Assembly: GCA_050259035.1 (NCBI GenBank)
Contig: JBLMZW010000240.1
Span: 1 to 33,076 of the forward strand
Source: JBLMZW01 sp050259035
Lineage (GTDB): Bacteria; Bacillota; Syntrophomonadia; Syntrophomonadales; DTU052
DNA length: 33,076 nucleotides
Direction of reading: 5' to 3'
The notes beneath the pieces are model-generated. The model worked only from the letters and a program-made list of their open reading frames with translations. It did not search any database and was not told the origin of the DNA. A program made the translations under genes and the position numbers. Positions 24,351 to 33,076 of the stretch are shown one piece after another; position 1 is the stretch's first letter; every line of letters starts with the position of its first letter.

Positions 24351-27221
24351 ATGAGAGCCACGCTAAAAAGGGAAAAGACTAAGCAGGATATGTCCTTTAA
24401 TCGAAGCGGGTTCCATATGATTATAAAATGGAAGTCGCTAATATCACTATTTTTAACCTTATTATTAATCCTTACAAATCCTGGGCTGTTATCTGCGGGC
24501 ACCATTAATTGGACTCCAGAAAAGCAGATGACTGCAGGGTCTCAGGGGAATCCTGGCCAGGGGGAGAACATGCTGGAGAACATTCCCCTATGTTTTATTG
24601 AAAACCGGGGCCAAATGGATAAACAGGTCTTCTATTATAGCGAAGGGGGAAACCAGGGTCTTTACTTCACCTCATCAGGGCTGACTTTCACCCTGGCTAC
24701 GGAAGAAAAACGCTGGGCAGTAAAAATGAACTTCGTTAACGCTAATACTGTAACTCCTCGCGGTGAATCTCTCACACCCACCCGGATATCCTACCTTAAA
24801 GGCCAACCAAAGGACTGGAAAACCGGTCTTAATACCTACTCTCGTGTAATCTACCCTGATCTATGGCCAGGCATCGACCTGGTATTTAAGGGCGATTCAA
24901 AAGGCTTAAAATATGAATTCGTGGTAGCTCCGGGTGCTGATCCCAAAAAGGTTAAGCTGGCCTGGCAGGGAGCGGAAAGTATAACAATAAACAAGCAGGG
25001 CGAAATGCAGATTAAGACCCCGATAGGGAGTTTTACCGACCAGGCACCGATTGCCTGGCAGGTAGACGGCCAGAACTGTCAGAAGGTAGATGCTGCCTTC
25101 TGCAATCAGGGACAGGAATGGGGCTTTAAACTGGGTGAATACGATCCAAGCCGCGAAATGATAATTGACCCCGCTATAATAGATTATTGTGGGTATATTG
25201 GCGGTACCAAGGCAGAAGAAGGCCATGGAATCGCAGCTGACAGTCAGGGCCGAGCTTACATAGCTGGAGAAACTTCCTCCAGTCAGGGATTCCCGATAAC
25301 TGGGGGGCTGGATAACAATTATAACGGAGGGGATCTGGATGTTTTTGTAGCCCGGGTGGCGGCTGATGGTAATTCCTTGGAATATTGTACTTACATCGGC
25401 GGATCAGATAAAGATGAATGCGATGCTATATCAGTTGACAGCAGTTGCCGGGCTTGTGTGGTCGGGTATACCAAGTCCGCGGAAACTCAAGGTTTTCCGG
25501 TGAGTATAGGGCCTGATTTAACGTACAATGGCAACGGGGATGCCTTTGTTGCCCGTTTAGCCCCCAATGGAGCATCTCTTAACTATTGTGGTTATGTCGG
25601 CGGTACAAATAATGACTGGGGCAGCGCTATAGCGATTGATGGCACCGGTCGGGCTTACATTACTGGGAGTACCGGCTCCAGCCAGACTCAAAATTTTCCC
25701 GTTAAGGGAGGTCCGGACCTTAGCTATAACGGTGGAGACGATGACGCTTTTGTGGCCCGGGTAGCTTCCGATGGTAGTTCCCTGAACTACTGCGGCTATA
25801 TTGGCGGCTCAAATCGTGAAAGTGGTTATGGCATTACGATTGATGACATTGGTCGGGTTTATGTGGCTGGATCAACTAGTTCCAGCGAAACGCAAGGCTT
25901 TCCCGTCACGGTGGGGCCGGATGTAAGCTATAACGGAGGAAACTACGATGCTTTCATAGCCCGGGTGGCAGTCGATGGGACGTCTATTGACTATTGTGGC
26001 TATATTGGCGGCTCAGATTATGACGCCTGCACTGCCATCGCGGTTGATAACAACGATAGAGCTTATATTTGTGGAAGTACTGGCTCCAGTGAAACTCAAG
26101 GTTTTCCCGCCAGGGTGGGGCCGGATATTACCTATAACGGGAGCCTTAGTGACGGTTTCGTAGCCCGGGTGACTGCCAACGGCAGCTCCCTTGATTACTG
26201 CGGTTACATCGGCGGTACGAATTATGAGGGTGTAAGCGACTTAGCAATTGATAATGAAGGCCGGGTCTATTTGGCGGGATATACTGCTTCCAGTGAAGAT
26301 CAGGGGTTCCCTATTTCAGGGGGATTGGATTCCACCTTCAATGGAAATGCAGATGCTTTCGTAGCTCGAATAGCTGCCGATGGGAATTCCATGAGTTATT
26401 GCGGTTACATTGGTGGCTCGAATACTGACTTTGGCAGAAGCATCGCGCTTGACGGTGACGGCAAAATCTATGTCAGTGGGCAAACCCAGTCCACTGAGAC
26501 TGAGGGTTTTCCCTTAGAGGGAGGTTTAGATGCCAGTCAAAACGGCGATTTTGACGTTTTTGTAGCCCGCATTAAACTGCAGCAAGGCGCCGATCTGGAG
26601 GTAAAACTGGAGAACCCGCCAACTGAATTGGCATTTGGAGAGAAGGCAAATGTGACAGCTATTGTATCGAATAAGGGAGAGGTGCAGACTGGAAAGGCCT
26701 TTCTAAATTTCTATATTGGCAGCCAGTTGCTGAGTACCAAGAATGTGTCCAAACTCAAACCGGGCAAGAGCAAAAAGATCAAGGTTAAATTGAAGGTCCC
26801 GGCTGTCCCTGGATCTTCAACCCTGAAGGCAGAAATTATTCCTTCTGGTGAAGACTTAAACAATACCAATAATATTATTCAAAAACAGGTGACGATCACA
26901 TTACCGGACTTAACCATTAAATCAGCGGCGGTTAAAGGAACCCTGGTGGCAGGCAAATCAGGAACCCTGATAGTAAAGGCCGCCAACCTGACGATTGCTA
27001 CAGCCGGACCAACGGTAATACGTATTTACCGGGGTAAAGATGGCACCGCGCTGGGGCAAAAAAAACTGTCGAAGCTTAAAAAACAGGAGAAAGATTTAAG
27101 CATAAAGATCAAAGTTCCGGAAGACTTCCAACCAGGCACTGAAGATCTTCGGATAGTGATAGATGCCGACTATCAAGTAGCAGAGGAAAACGAAGGCAAT
27201 AACCTACTAATTTTTAAGTAA
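24351..27221 (+). CDS. Secreted SBBP beta-propeller protein with CARDB domains, paralogue 1
   Basis: 956 residues. A charged 25-residue head precedes a signal peptide (about 26-50) with probable cleavage in LLSAG-TINW. Next comes a DUF7948-like domain (about 75-275; IENRGQ, YLKGQPKDW, YPDLWPGIDLVF, FVVAPGADP), then seven repeats of about 66 residues (277-741), each starting with a YCGYIGG-type motif (YCTYIGG in blade 2), then VD-x-x-GRAY, GFP, YNG and AFVARV. This is the SBBP seven-bladed propeller. Two CARDB domains follow (about 746-850 and 852-956), each ending with an N-rich LNNTNN or ENEGNN motif. No LPXTG, SLH or C-terminal helix is seen, so it is probably released or held non-covalently. 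The function is unknown; adhesion or matrix binding is plausible. Confidence 0.85.
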   Translation: MRATLKREKTKQDMSFNRSGFHMIIKWKSLISLFLTLLLILTNPGLLSAGTINWTPEKQMTAGSQGNPGQGENMLENIPLCFIENRGQMDKQVFYYSEGGNQGLYFTSSGLTFTLATEEKRWAVKMNFVNANTVTPRGESLTPTRISYLKGQPKDWKTGLNTYSRVIYPDLWPGIDLVFKGDSKGLKYEFVVAPGADPKKVKLAWQGAESITINKQGEMQIKTPIGSFTDQAPIAWQVDGQNCQKVDAAFCNQGQEWGFKLGEYDPSREMIIDPAIIDYCGYIGGTKAEEGHGIAADSQGRAYIAGETSSSQGFPITGGLDNNYNGGDLDVFVARVAADGNSLEYCTYIGGSDKDECDAISVDSSCRACVVGYTKSAETQGFPVSIGPDLTYNGNGDAFVARLAPNGASLNYCGYVGGTNNDWGSAIAIDGTGRAYITGSTGSSQTQNFPVKGGPDLSYNGGDDDAFVARVASDGSSLNYCGYIGGSNRESGYGITIDDIGRVYVAGSTSSSETQGFPVTVGPDVSYNGGNYDAFIARVAVDGTSIDYCGYIGGSDYDACTAIAVDNNDRAYICGSTGSSETQGFPARVGPDITYNGSLSDGFVARVTANGSSLDYCGYIGGTNYEGVSDLAIDNEGRVYLAGYTASSEDQGFPISGGLDSTFNGNADAFVARIAADGNSMSYCGYIGGSNTDFGRSIALDGDGKIYVSGQTQSTETEGFPLEGGLDASQNGDFDVFVARIKLQQGADLEVKLENPPTELAFGEKANVTAIVSNKGEVQTGKAFLNFYIGSQLLSTKNVSKLKPGKSKKIKVKLKVPAVPGSSTLKAEIIPSGEDLNNTNNIIQKQVTITLPDLTIKSAAVKGTLVAGKSGTLIVKAANLTIATAGPTVIRIYRGKDGTALGQKKLSKLKKQEKDLSIKIKVPEDFQPGTEDLRIVIDADYQVAEENEGNNLLIFK

Positions 27222-27239
27222 TATTTGAAAGAAAGCTAT

Positions 27240-27267
27240 AAAAAAGCCCCTATTCGGGGGCTTTTTT
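27240..27267 (+). terminator. Terminator after SBBP gene 1
   Basis: AAAAAAGCCCC, loop of six, GGGGC followed by six T (27262-27267), 18 bases after the stop codon. Confidence 0.93.
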
Positions 27268-27307
27268 ATTCATATGAAGGAAAATTTCATGTAGGGTCTG
27301 ATGAATA

Positions 27308-27494
27308 AGGGCTGGTTTTCTCAGCCCTTCACTATACCTCATGAAAATTAAAAACGGAAGGCATAAACATTAATCGGAAATATATGCATTTGTATTGCAG
27401 GCCCCCTAGGGTTGGTTCATAATGGAAATCAAGTATGGATAATTCGAACCTGGGCCTATATTAATTCAATTGGACAAAAGAGCAGGATTAGGAC
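27308..27494. repeat. Duplicated leader, copy 2 (ahead of SBBP gene 2)
   Basis: Counterpart of 24162-24350, 187 bases. The first hairpin is kept with a compensating change (AAGGGCTG at 27307-27314 with CAGCCCTT at 27322-27329), while the GTTGGTT/AACCAAC dyad around the -10 is lost. Confidence 0.8.
27395..27423 (+). promoter_or_regulatory. Candidate promoter of SBBP gene 2
   Basis: TTGCAG (27395-27400), 17-base spacer, CATAAT (27418-27423), conserved with the first copy. Confidence 0.45.
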
Positions 27495-30368
27495 ATGAGA
27501 ACCACGCTAAAAAGGGAAAAGACTAAACTGGATATGTCCTTTAATCGAAGCGGATTCCATATGAATATAAAATGCAAGTCGCTAATATCACTATTTTTAA
27601 CCTTATTATTAATCCTTACAAATCCTGGGCTGTTATCTGCGGGCACCATTAATTGGACTCCAGAAAAGCAGATGACTGCAGGGTCTCAGGGGGCCAATCC
27701 TGAGCAGGCTGAGACCCTGCTGGAGAACATTCCCCTATGTTTTATTGAAAACCGGGGACAACTGGATAAACAGGTATTCTATTATGCTGATGGAGGAACC
27801 AGGGGGCTTTACTTCACTTCGTCAGGACTGACTTTTACCCTGGTTACGGAAGAAAAGCGCTGGGCAGTAAAAATGAACTTCGTTGGGGCCAAGAATGTAA
27901 CCCCTTACGGTGAATCTCTTACACCCACTAAAGTATCCTACCTTAAAGGCCAACCAAAGGATTGGAAAACCGGTCTTAGTACATACTCCCGGGTAATCTA
28001 CCCTGATCTATGGCCAGGCATCGACCTGGTATTTAAGGGCGATTCCAAAGGCTTAAAATATGAATTCGTGGTAGCTCCGGGGGCTGATCCCAAAAAGGTT
28101 AAGCTGGCCTGGCAGGGAGCGGAAAGTATAACAATAAATAGGCAGGGGGAAATGCAGATTAAGACCCCGATCGGAGGTTTTACCGACCAGGCACCGATCG
28201 CCTGGCAGGTGAACGGCCAGACTCGGCAGAAGGTAGATGCTGCCTTCTGCAAACAGTCACAGGAGTGGGGATTTAAACTGGGTAAATACGATCCAGGCCG
28301 CGAACTGATTATTGACCCCATTATAATTGATTATTGTGGATATATTGGCGGTAACAAGGGAGAAGATGCCTATGGGATCGCGGTTGACAGTCAGGACCGA
28401 GCTTACATAAGCGGATGGACTTCCTCGGATCAGGGTTTCCCGGTAACTGGAGGGCTGGATAACAGCTATAACGGAGCCGGTGACGCTTTTGTGGCCCGGG
28501 TGGCGGCTGATGGTACTTCCCTGGAATACTGTACTTACATCGGCGGATCATTATATGATATTTGCTTTAGTATGACGGTTGATAGCAGCTGCCGGGTTTA
28601 CGTGGTTGGGTATACTGAGTCCGGGGAGACTCAAGGTTTTCCGGTAAATATAGGGCCTGATTTAACATATAACGGCAACGGAGACGTCTTTATTGCCCGC
28701 TTGGCCGCCAATGGATCATCTCTTGACTATTGTGGTTATGTTGGCGGTACAAATAGTGATTGGGGCAGGGCGATAGCGATTGATGGCACCGGTCAGGCTT
28801 ATATTACTGGAGACACCAACTCCACTCAGACTCAAAACTTTCCGGTTAAGGGAGGTCCGGACCTTAGCTATAACGGTGGAGACAATGACGCTTTTGTGGC
28901 CCGGATAACTGGTGATGGCACTTCCCTGGGCTACTGTGGCTATATCGGCGGCTCAAATAATGAAGCTGGTTATGGTATTACAGTTGATAACATAGGTCGA
29001 GTTTATGTGGCCGGATATACTGCTTCCAGTGAATCTCAAGGTTTTCCCGTCGCGGTGGGGCCGGACATTACCTATAACGGAGGAAATAACGATGCCTTCG
29101 TAGCCCGGGTGGCTGCCGACGAAACTTCTCTGGATTACTGCGGCTATATCGGCGGCTCAGATTACGACGGCTGCACTGCCATCTCGGTTGATAACAGCGG
29201 TAGGGCTTATATTTGTGGAATTACAGTCTCCAGTGAAACTCTGAATTTTCCCGCCAGGGTGGGGCCGGATCTTACCTATAACGGGGGCAAGGACGGCTTT
29301 GTAGCCCGGGTGGCTGCCAACGGCACTTCCCTTGACTACTGTGGTTACATCGGCGGTACGAATTCAGAGTGGGTATTCGGAATGGAAATTGATAATGAAG
29401 GCCAGGCTTATCTTATGGGATTTACTAATTCCAGTGAAGATCAGGGGTTCCCAGTTTCGGGGGGCTTGGATGCCACCTTCAATGGATATTATGATGCCTT
29501 CGTGGCTCGAATAGCTGTCGATGGGTATTTTATAGATTACTGTGGTTACATTGGTGGCTCGAATCGCGAATATGGCAGGAGTATCGCACTTGACAGTAAC
29601 GGCAAAGCCTATGTCAGTGGGGTAACCGAATCTAGGGAGTTCGAGGGGTTTCCCTTAAAGGGAGGTTTAGATGCCAGCCAAAACGGGGATTGCGACGCTT
29701 TCGTAGCTCGCATTAAACTGCAGCAAGGTCCCGATCTGGAGTTAAACCTGGAGAACCCGCCTGCTGAATTGGTATCTGGAGAGAAAGCTACTGTGACCGC
29801 TGTTGTAACCAGCAAGGGAGAGGTAGAGTCCGAGAAAGCTTCAGTGAATTTTTATATTGACGATAAATTGCTTGTTCGCAAAAGCGTTTCCAAGCTTAAA
29901 CCGGGTAAGAGCAAAAAGATTAAGGTCAAACTGAATGTGCTCGCTATCGATAGGTATTCAGTTTTGAAGGCGGAGCTTATACCTTCTGGTGAGGATTTAA
30001 ACAACACCAATAATGTATTTGAAAAACAGGTGAAGATCGAGTTACCGGACTTAACGATTAAATCAGTTGTAGCTAAAGAAACCCTCGTAGCAGGTAAATC
30101 AGCAACCCTGATAGTTAAGGCCGCCAACCCGACCATTGCTACCGCCGGACCAACAAAAATACGCATTTACCGGATAAAAGATGGATCTGTGCTGGCAGAG
30201 AAAAAGTTGTCAAAGCTAAAACCACAGGAGAAAGATATAAACATAAAAATCAAAGTTCCGGGAGACTTCCAGCCCGACACTGAAGGCCTGCGAATCATGA
30301 TCGATCCCGACGATCAAGTGGTTGAGGAGAATGAAGACAATAACCAAATGAATTACACTAATACTTAA
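27495..30368 (+). CDS. Secreted SBBP beta-propeller protein with CARDB domains, paralogue 2
   Basis: 957 residues, collinear with paralogue 1: same charged head and signal peptide (nearly identical to residue 60), DUF7948-like domain, seven SBBP blades (about 277-742) and two CARDB domains. Divergence is mostly in the variable part of each blade (the residues after YIGG and between the GFP and YNG motifs), whereas the motif frame is kept. Blade 2 again has YCTYIGG and the others YCGY[IV]GG, so the gene was copied as a whole rather than rebuilt blade by blade. The C-terminus has a few extra residues (NNQMNYTNT). Each blade again carries one Cys at the same position. The role is unknown; surface display or release is inferred from the signal peptide. 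Confidence 0.85.
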   Translation: MRTTLKREKTKLDMSFNRSGFHMNIKCKSLISLFLTLLLILTNPGLLSAGTINWTPEKQMTAGSQGANPEQAETLLENIPLCFIENRGQLDKQVFYYADGGTRGLYFTSSGLTFTLVTEEKRWAVKMNFVGAKNVTPYGESLTPTKVSYLKGQPKDWKTGLSTYSRVIYPDLWPGIDLVFKGDSKGLKYEFVVAPGADPKKVKLAWQGAESITINRQGEMQIKTPIGGFTDQAPIAWQVNGQTRQKVDAAFCKQSQEWGFKLGKYDPGRELIIDPIIIDYCGYIGGNKGEDAYGIAVDSQDRAYISGWTSSDQGFPVTGGLDNSYNGAGDAFVARVAADGTSLEYCTYIGGSLYDICFSMTVDSSCRVYVVGYTESGETQGFPVNIGPDLTYNGNGDVFIARLAANGSSLDYCGYVGGTNSDWGRAIAIDGTGQAYITGDTNSTQTQNFPVKGGPDLSYNGGDNDAFVARITGDGTSLGYCGYIGGSNNEAGYGITVDNIGRVYVAGYTASSESQGFPVAVGPDITYNGGNNDAFVARVAADETSLDYCGYIGGSDYDGCTAISVDNSGRAYICGITVSSETLNFPARVGPDLTYNGGKDGFVARVAANGTSLDYCGYIGGTNSEWVFGMEIDNEGQAYLMGFTNSSEDQGFPVSGGLDATFNGYYDAFVARIAVDGYFIDYCGYIGGSNREYGRSIALDSNGKAYVSGVTESREFEGFPLKGGLDASQNGDCDAFVARIKLQQGPDLELNLENPPAELVSGEKATVTAVVTSKGEVESEKASVNFYIDDKLLVRKSVSKLKPGKSKKIKVKLNVLAIDRYSVLKAELIPSGEDLNNTNNVFEKQVKIELPDLTIKSVVAKETLVAGKSATLIVKAANPTIATAGPTKIRIYRIKDGSVLAEKKLSKLKPQEKDINIKIKVPGDFQPDTEGLRIMIDPDDQVVEENEDNNQMNYTNT

Positions 30369-30470
30369 AAGGATAAAAGTATCCGCTAAAAAGCCAAATC
30401 CCTAAAAACAGATAATTGAGGAAAACGAGGTCAACCACGATTTAATTATGCTAAATATTTGACAGTCTGG

Positions 30471-30491
30471 AGCCGCTGACCGCGGCTTTTT
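30471..30491 (+). terminator. Terminator after SBBP gene 2
   Basis: AGCCGC (30471-30476), loop of five, GCGGCT (30482-30487), then four more T (30488-30491), about 100 bases after the stop codon. Confidence 0.75.
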
Positions 30492-30527
30492 ATTGGCATC
30501 CCATAAAGGAAAGAAATACATTCATAA

Positions 30528-30556
30528 TTGATTAGTGTCGAAACATATCACATAAT
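30528..30556 (+). promoter_or_regulatory. Candidate promoter of SBBP gene 3
   Basis: TTGATT (30528-30533), 17-base spacer, CATAAT (30551-30556), 51 bases before the start codon. The same -10 is used in the other two paralogues although the rest of this leader differs. Confidence 0.5.
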
Positions 30557-30606
30557 TGAAAAAACGGGTTTAAACAGCAATTAATTTGGAATAGGAGGAT
30601 TAAGCT

Positions 30607-33076
30607 ATGACTAACCAGGAAATACATAAGAAACGTCAGATGCAAACCCGACTGAGAAGAACCAAAATATTACCCAAAATAGGGTGGAAGTCAATTATCG
30701 CCTTACTCCTAACTTTTTTGATGTTGGGGGGAACACCGGGGGTTTTATCAGCGGGTACCATTAACTGGACCCCCAAAGGCATAAGTTCCGAAGTGGTGAA
30801 TACCAATCCAACTGCAGACAATCAAACCAATAGGTTGGCGGATATGCCGCTCTTTTTCATTGAAAACCAGGGGCAAATAGATAAACAGGTCTTATACTAC
30901 ACCGAGGGAGGTAATCAGGCCCTCTATTTCACTCCTAAGGGACTAACCTTTGCCCTGACTAAATCCCAAGAACCTTCGAGTACATACCTTAAAACAAAGC
31001 TTCCTGGAAAAGAATTAATACCCCAGGCCACAGAACAAGAACGTTGGGCGGTTAAACTTAACTTCACCGGAGCCAAAACAGTAAAACCTCATGGTGAAGG
31101 ACTCACGCCCACCCGCGTATCCTACTTAAAGGGACAACAGAAGGATTGGAAAACCGGCCTTAACACCTATTCTCGGGTTGTATACCCTGATCTATGGCCG
31201 GGTATTGACCTGGTATTTAGAAGCGGTTCCAACGGCTTGAAATATGAATTTCTGGTAGCGCCGGGCTCTGATCCCAAGCAGATTAAGCTGACCTGGCAGG
31301 GAGCGGAAAGTATAAAAATCAATAAGCAGGGCGGAATGGAAATTAAAACCCCTATTGGAGGATTTACCGACCAAGCACCAATCGCCTGGCAGAGAAATGA
31401 AGAGGATTACAAAGAAGTTGACACATCTTTTTGCTTACGTGAAAATTCTTCCCAATGGGGATTTGAACTGGGTAATTATGATCCAGCCCGTGAATTGGTT
31501 ATCGACCCCGCAATAATAGATTATTGCGGCTATATCGGTGGCTCCCGGGAAGATAAGGGTGGTACTATTGCGGTCGACAACCTGGGCAGGATCTATGTAG
31601 CCGCGTTTACCAACTCTAGCGAAAGCCAGGGTTTTCCGGTAACTCCCGGGTTGGATACCAGCTTTAACGGAGGTATATGGGATGGATTTGTAGCCCGGAT
31701 GGCAGCTGATGGTGCTTCCCTGGAGTATTGCACTTACATCGGCGGCTCAGATTTTGACTCATGTGATGGCATCGCGGTTGATAGCAGTTATAGGGTTTAT
31801 ATAACCGGGAATAGCGCTTCCAGCGAAAGTGAAGGTTTTCCTGTTAAGGGGGGCCCGGATCTTACCTACAACGGAGGGAGTTCCGACTCTTTTGTTGCCC
31901 AGTTGACAGCCGATGGGACATCTTTGGAGTATTGCGGCTATATAGGCGGCTCGGGTATGGATTATGCCATGGACGTTGCATTTGATAACAATGGACGAGT
32001 CTATTTAGCCGGGTTTACAGATTCCGCCCAGGGTCTACCCGTTACAGGAGGCCTAGACTCTGAATATAACGGAGGTACATCTGATACCTGGGTTGCCCGG
32101 GTGGTAGCCGGAGGCAGTTCTTTGGATTATTGCGGTTATATTGGCGGCAGTAATTGGGATGCTTGCTATGGTTTAGCGGTTGATAATAGCGGTCAGGCTT
32201 ATGTTACGGGGTATACCTCGTCCAGTCAAGCCGAAGGGTTTCCCGCCAGTATAGGGCCCGATACCAGCTATAACGGGGGAGATTATGATGCCTTTGTAGC
32301 CCGGGTATCTGCAGACGGAAATTCTTTGAATTATTGCGGTTATATTGGCGGGTCCTTAGCTGATCTTGCTTTTGGCATTGCGGTTGGCAGCAACAGTCGG
32401 GCCTATGTAACGGGATATACCACGTCTAGCTTAACTGAGGGTTTTCCGGTTAAGGTTGGGCCCTATACCGGCCACGGAGGAGATGGTGATGCCTTTGTAG
32501 CCCGGGTGTCAGCTGATGGAACTTCCCTTGACTATTGTGGCTATATCGGCGGAGCGAATTCTGATCAGGGCAAGGCCATAGCGGTTGACAACAGCGATCG
32601 GGCCTATGTATTAGGAGATACATTTGGAGATATAAATCAGGGTTTTCCCACCCGGGGAGGGCCGGACAGCCGCTATAACGGGGGGTTATGTGATACGTTC
32701 GTAGCCCGGGTAACCGCTGACGGGACATCCCTGGATTATTGCGGCTACATTGGTGGTTTAGATAGTGATTACAGTGGGCGCATCGCGGTTGATGGCGATG
32801 GCCAGGCCTATATTACCGGATATACCAGTTCCAGCGAAAACCGGGGTTTTCCCGCCTATGGAGGGACGGATATCAGCTATAATCGCGGTATCAGTGACAT
32901 TTTCGTAGCCCGCGTTAAAGTTTTGCCGGGCCCTGACCTGGCAGTGGATTTAGAAAACCCGCCCACACAGGCGGGTTCCGGGGAGAAAGTAACAGTAACT
33001 GCGTTTATAACCAACATGGGAGAGAATCTTGCCGAAAAATCAACAGTACAATTTTATATGGATGACCAGCTTCTTT
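30607..33076 (+). CDS. Secreted SBBP beta-propeller protein, paralogue 3, 3' end cut by window
   Basis: Open from ATG 30607 (AGGAGG nine bases upstream) to the last base: 823 complete codons without a stop. The signal peptide (about 28-49) ends with LSAG-TINW as in the other two. The DUF7948-like domain has an insertion of roughly 20 residues between FALTK and ERWAVKL (about 118-141). Seven blades follow (304-771), all with the Cys motif and YCTYIGG again in blade 2; blade 3 is shortened in its GFP loop (AQGLPVTGG). The first CARDB domain begins at about 777 (PDLAVDLENPP) and is cut at DDQLL. It is more divergent than the first pair, so it split off earlier. Its C-terminal region, which might hold a surface anchor, is not visible. 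Confidence 0.85.
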   Translation, partial: MTNQEIHKKRQMQTRLRRTKILPKIGWKSIIALLLTFLMLGGTPGVLSAGTINWTPKGISSEVVNTNPTADNQTNRLADMPLFFIENQGQIDKQVLYYTEGGNQALYFTPKGLTFALTKSQEPSSTYLKTKLPGKELIPQATEQERWAVKLNFTGAKTVKPHGEGLTPTRVSYLKGQQKDWKTGLNTYSRVVYPDLWPGIDLVFRSGSNGLKYEFLVAPGSDPKQIKLTWQGAESIKINKQGGMEIKTPIGGFTDQAPIAWQRNEEDYKEVDTSFCLRENSSQWGFELGNYDPARELVIDPAIIDYCGYIGGSREDKGGTIAVDNLGRIYVAAFTNSSESQGFPVTPGLDTSFNGGIWDGFVARMAADGASLEYCTYIGGSDFDSCDGIAVDSSYRVYITGNSASSESEGFPVKGGPDLTYNGGSSDSFVAQLTADGTSLEYCGYIGGSGMDYAMDVAFDNNGRVYLAGFTDSAQGLPVTGGLDSEYNGGTSDTWVARVVAGGSSLDYCGYIGGSNWDACYGLAVDNSGQAYVTGYTSSSQAEGFPASIGPDTSYNGGDYDAFVARVSADGNSLNYCGYIGGSLADLAFGIAVGSNSRAYVTGYTTSSLTEGFPVKVGPYTGHGGDGDAFVARVSADGTSLDYCGYIGGANSDQGKAIAVDNSDRAYVLGDTFGDINQGFPTRGGPDSRYNGGLCDTFVARVTADGTSLDYCGYIGGLDSDYSGRIAVDGDGQAYITGYTSSSENRGFPAYGGTDISYNRGISDIFVARVKVLPGPDLAVDLENPPTQAGSGEKVTVTAFITNMGENLAEKSTVQFYMDDQLL

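Noticed and set aside
25180..32920. CRISPR or simple tandem DNA repeats
   Set aside because: The periodicity of about 200 bases comes from protein blade repeats of about 66 codons, not from a CRISPR array.

Overview
The window comes from a spore-forming, low-to-mid GC Firmicute, most likely of class Clostridia (Peptococcaceae or Syntrophomonadaceae type). The reasons are: the core gene order csfB-yaaO-tmk-yaaR-holB-ricT-yabA-yabB-rsmI-abrB-metG-tatD-...-yabE known from Bacillus and Clostridia; an AbrB with a C-terminal CxxC/CxxC tail typical of clostridia; a three-gene spore germination receptor operon; and an anti-sigma-G (Gin) gene. The species is not identified.

Layout. (1) 1-2740: the end of a lactate/glycolate-type oxidation operon (a LUD-domain protein cut by the window edge, then a GlcD-like flavin dehydrogenase), followed by an IclR regulator with its own sigma-A promoter and a strong terminator. 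(2) 2890-6913: a Yip1-like membrane protein and a MacAB-type export system (adaptor, ATPase, permease) with overlapping genes. (3) 7008-15901: the conserved housekeeping block: Gin/CsfB, an Orn/Lys/Arg decarboxylase family enzyme, thymidylate kinase, YaaR, DNA polymerase III delta prime, RicT, YabA, a TrmN6-like methyltransferase and RsmI, nearly all with overlapping stops and starts; then abrB on the opposite strand and methionyl-tRNA synthetase. (4) 15930-16600: about 670 bp of non-coding, hairpin-forming repeat DNA between metG and tatD: two copies of a ~205-bp element with terminal inverted repeats flanking a second, unrelated palindromic element. (5) 16640-17443: tatD. (6) 17550-21733, minus strand: a gerKA-KB-KC-type germinant receptor operon plus a small two-helix membrane protein. 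Its first gene seems to start at a non-canonical codon (ATT or ATC). (7) 21996-22754, minus: a short-chain dehydrogenase with a strong terminator. (8) 22959-24007: yabE, a G5/3D cell wall protein with a good sigma-A promoter holding a perfect dyad, and a terminator. (9) 24162-33076: three tandem paralogues of a large secreted protein: signal peptide, N-terminal DUF7948-like domain, a seven-repeat SBBP beta-propeller, and CARDB domains. The third runs off the window.

How it fits together. The housekeeping block supports replication (tmk, holB, yabA), translation (rsmI, metG, yabB) and the sporulation/stationary-phase decision (gin, ricT, abrB). Where Bacillus has tatD-yabE-rnmV-ksgA, this genome has a germination operon and an SDR gene between tatD and yabE, and the SBBP paralogues after yabE, so this part has been rearranged or has taken up accessory genes. 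The most unusual items are the nested palindromic repeats at 15.9-16.6 kb, the Cys-per-blade SBBP family with a duplicated leader, and the non-ATG start of gerKA.
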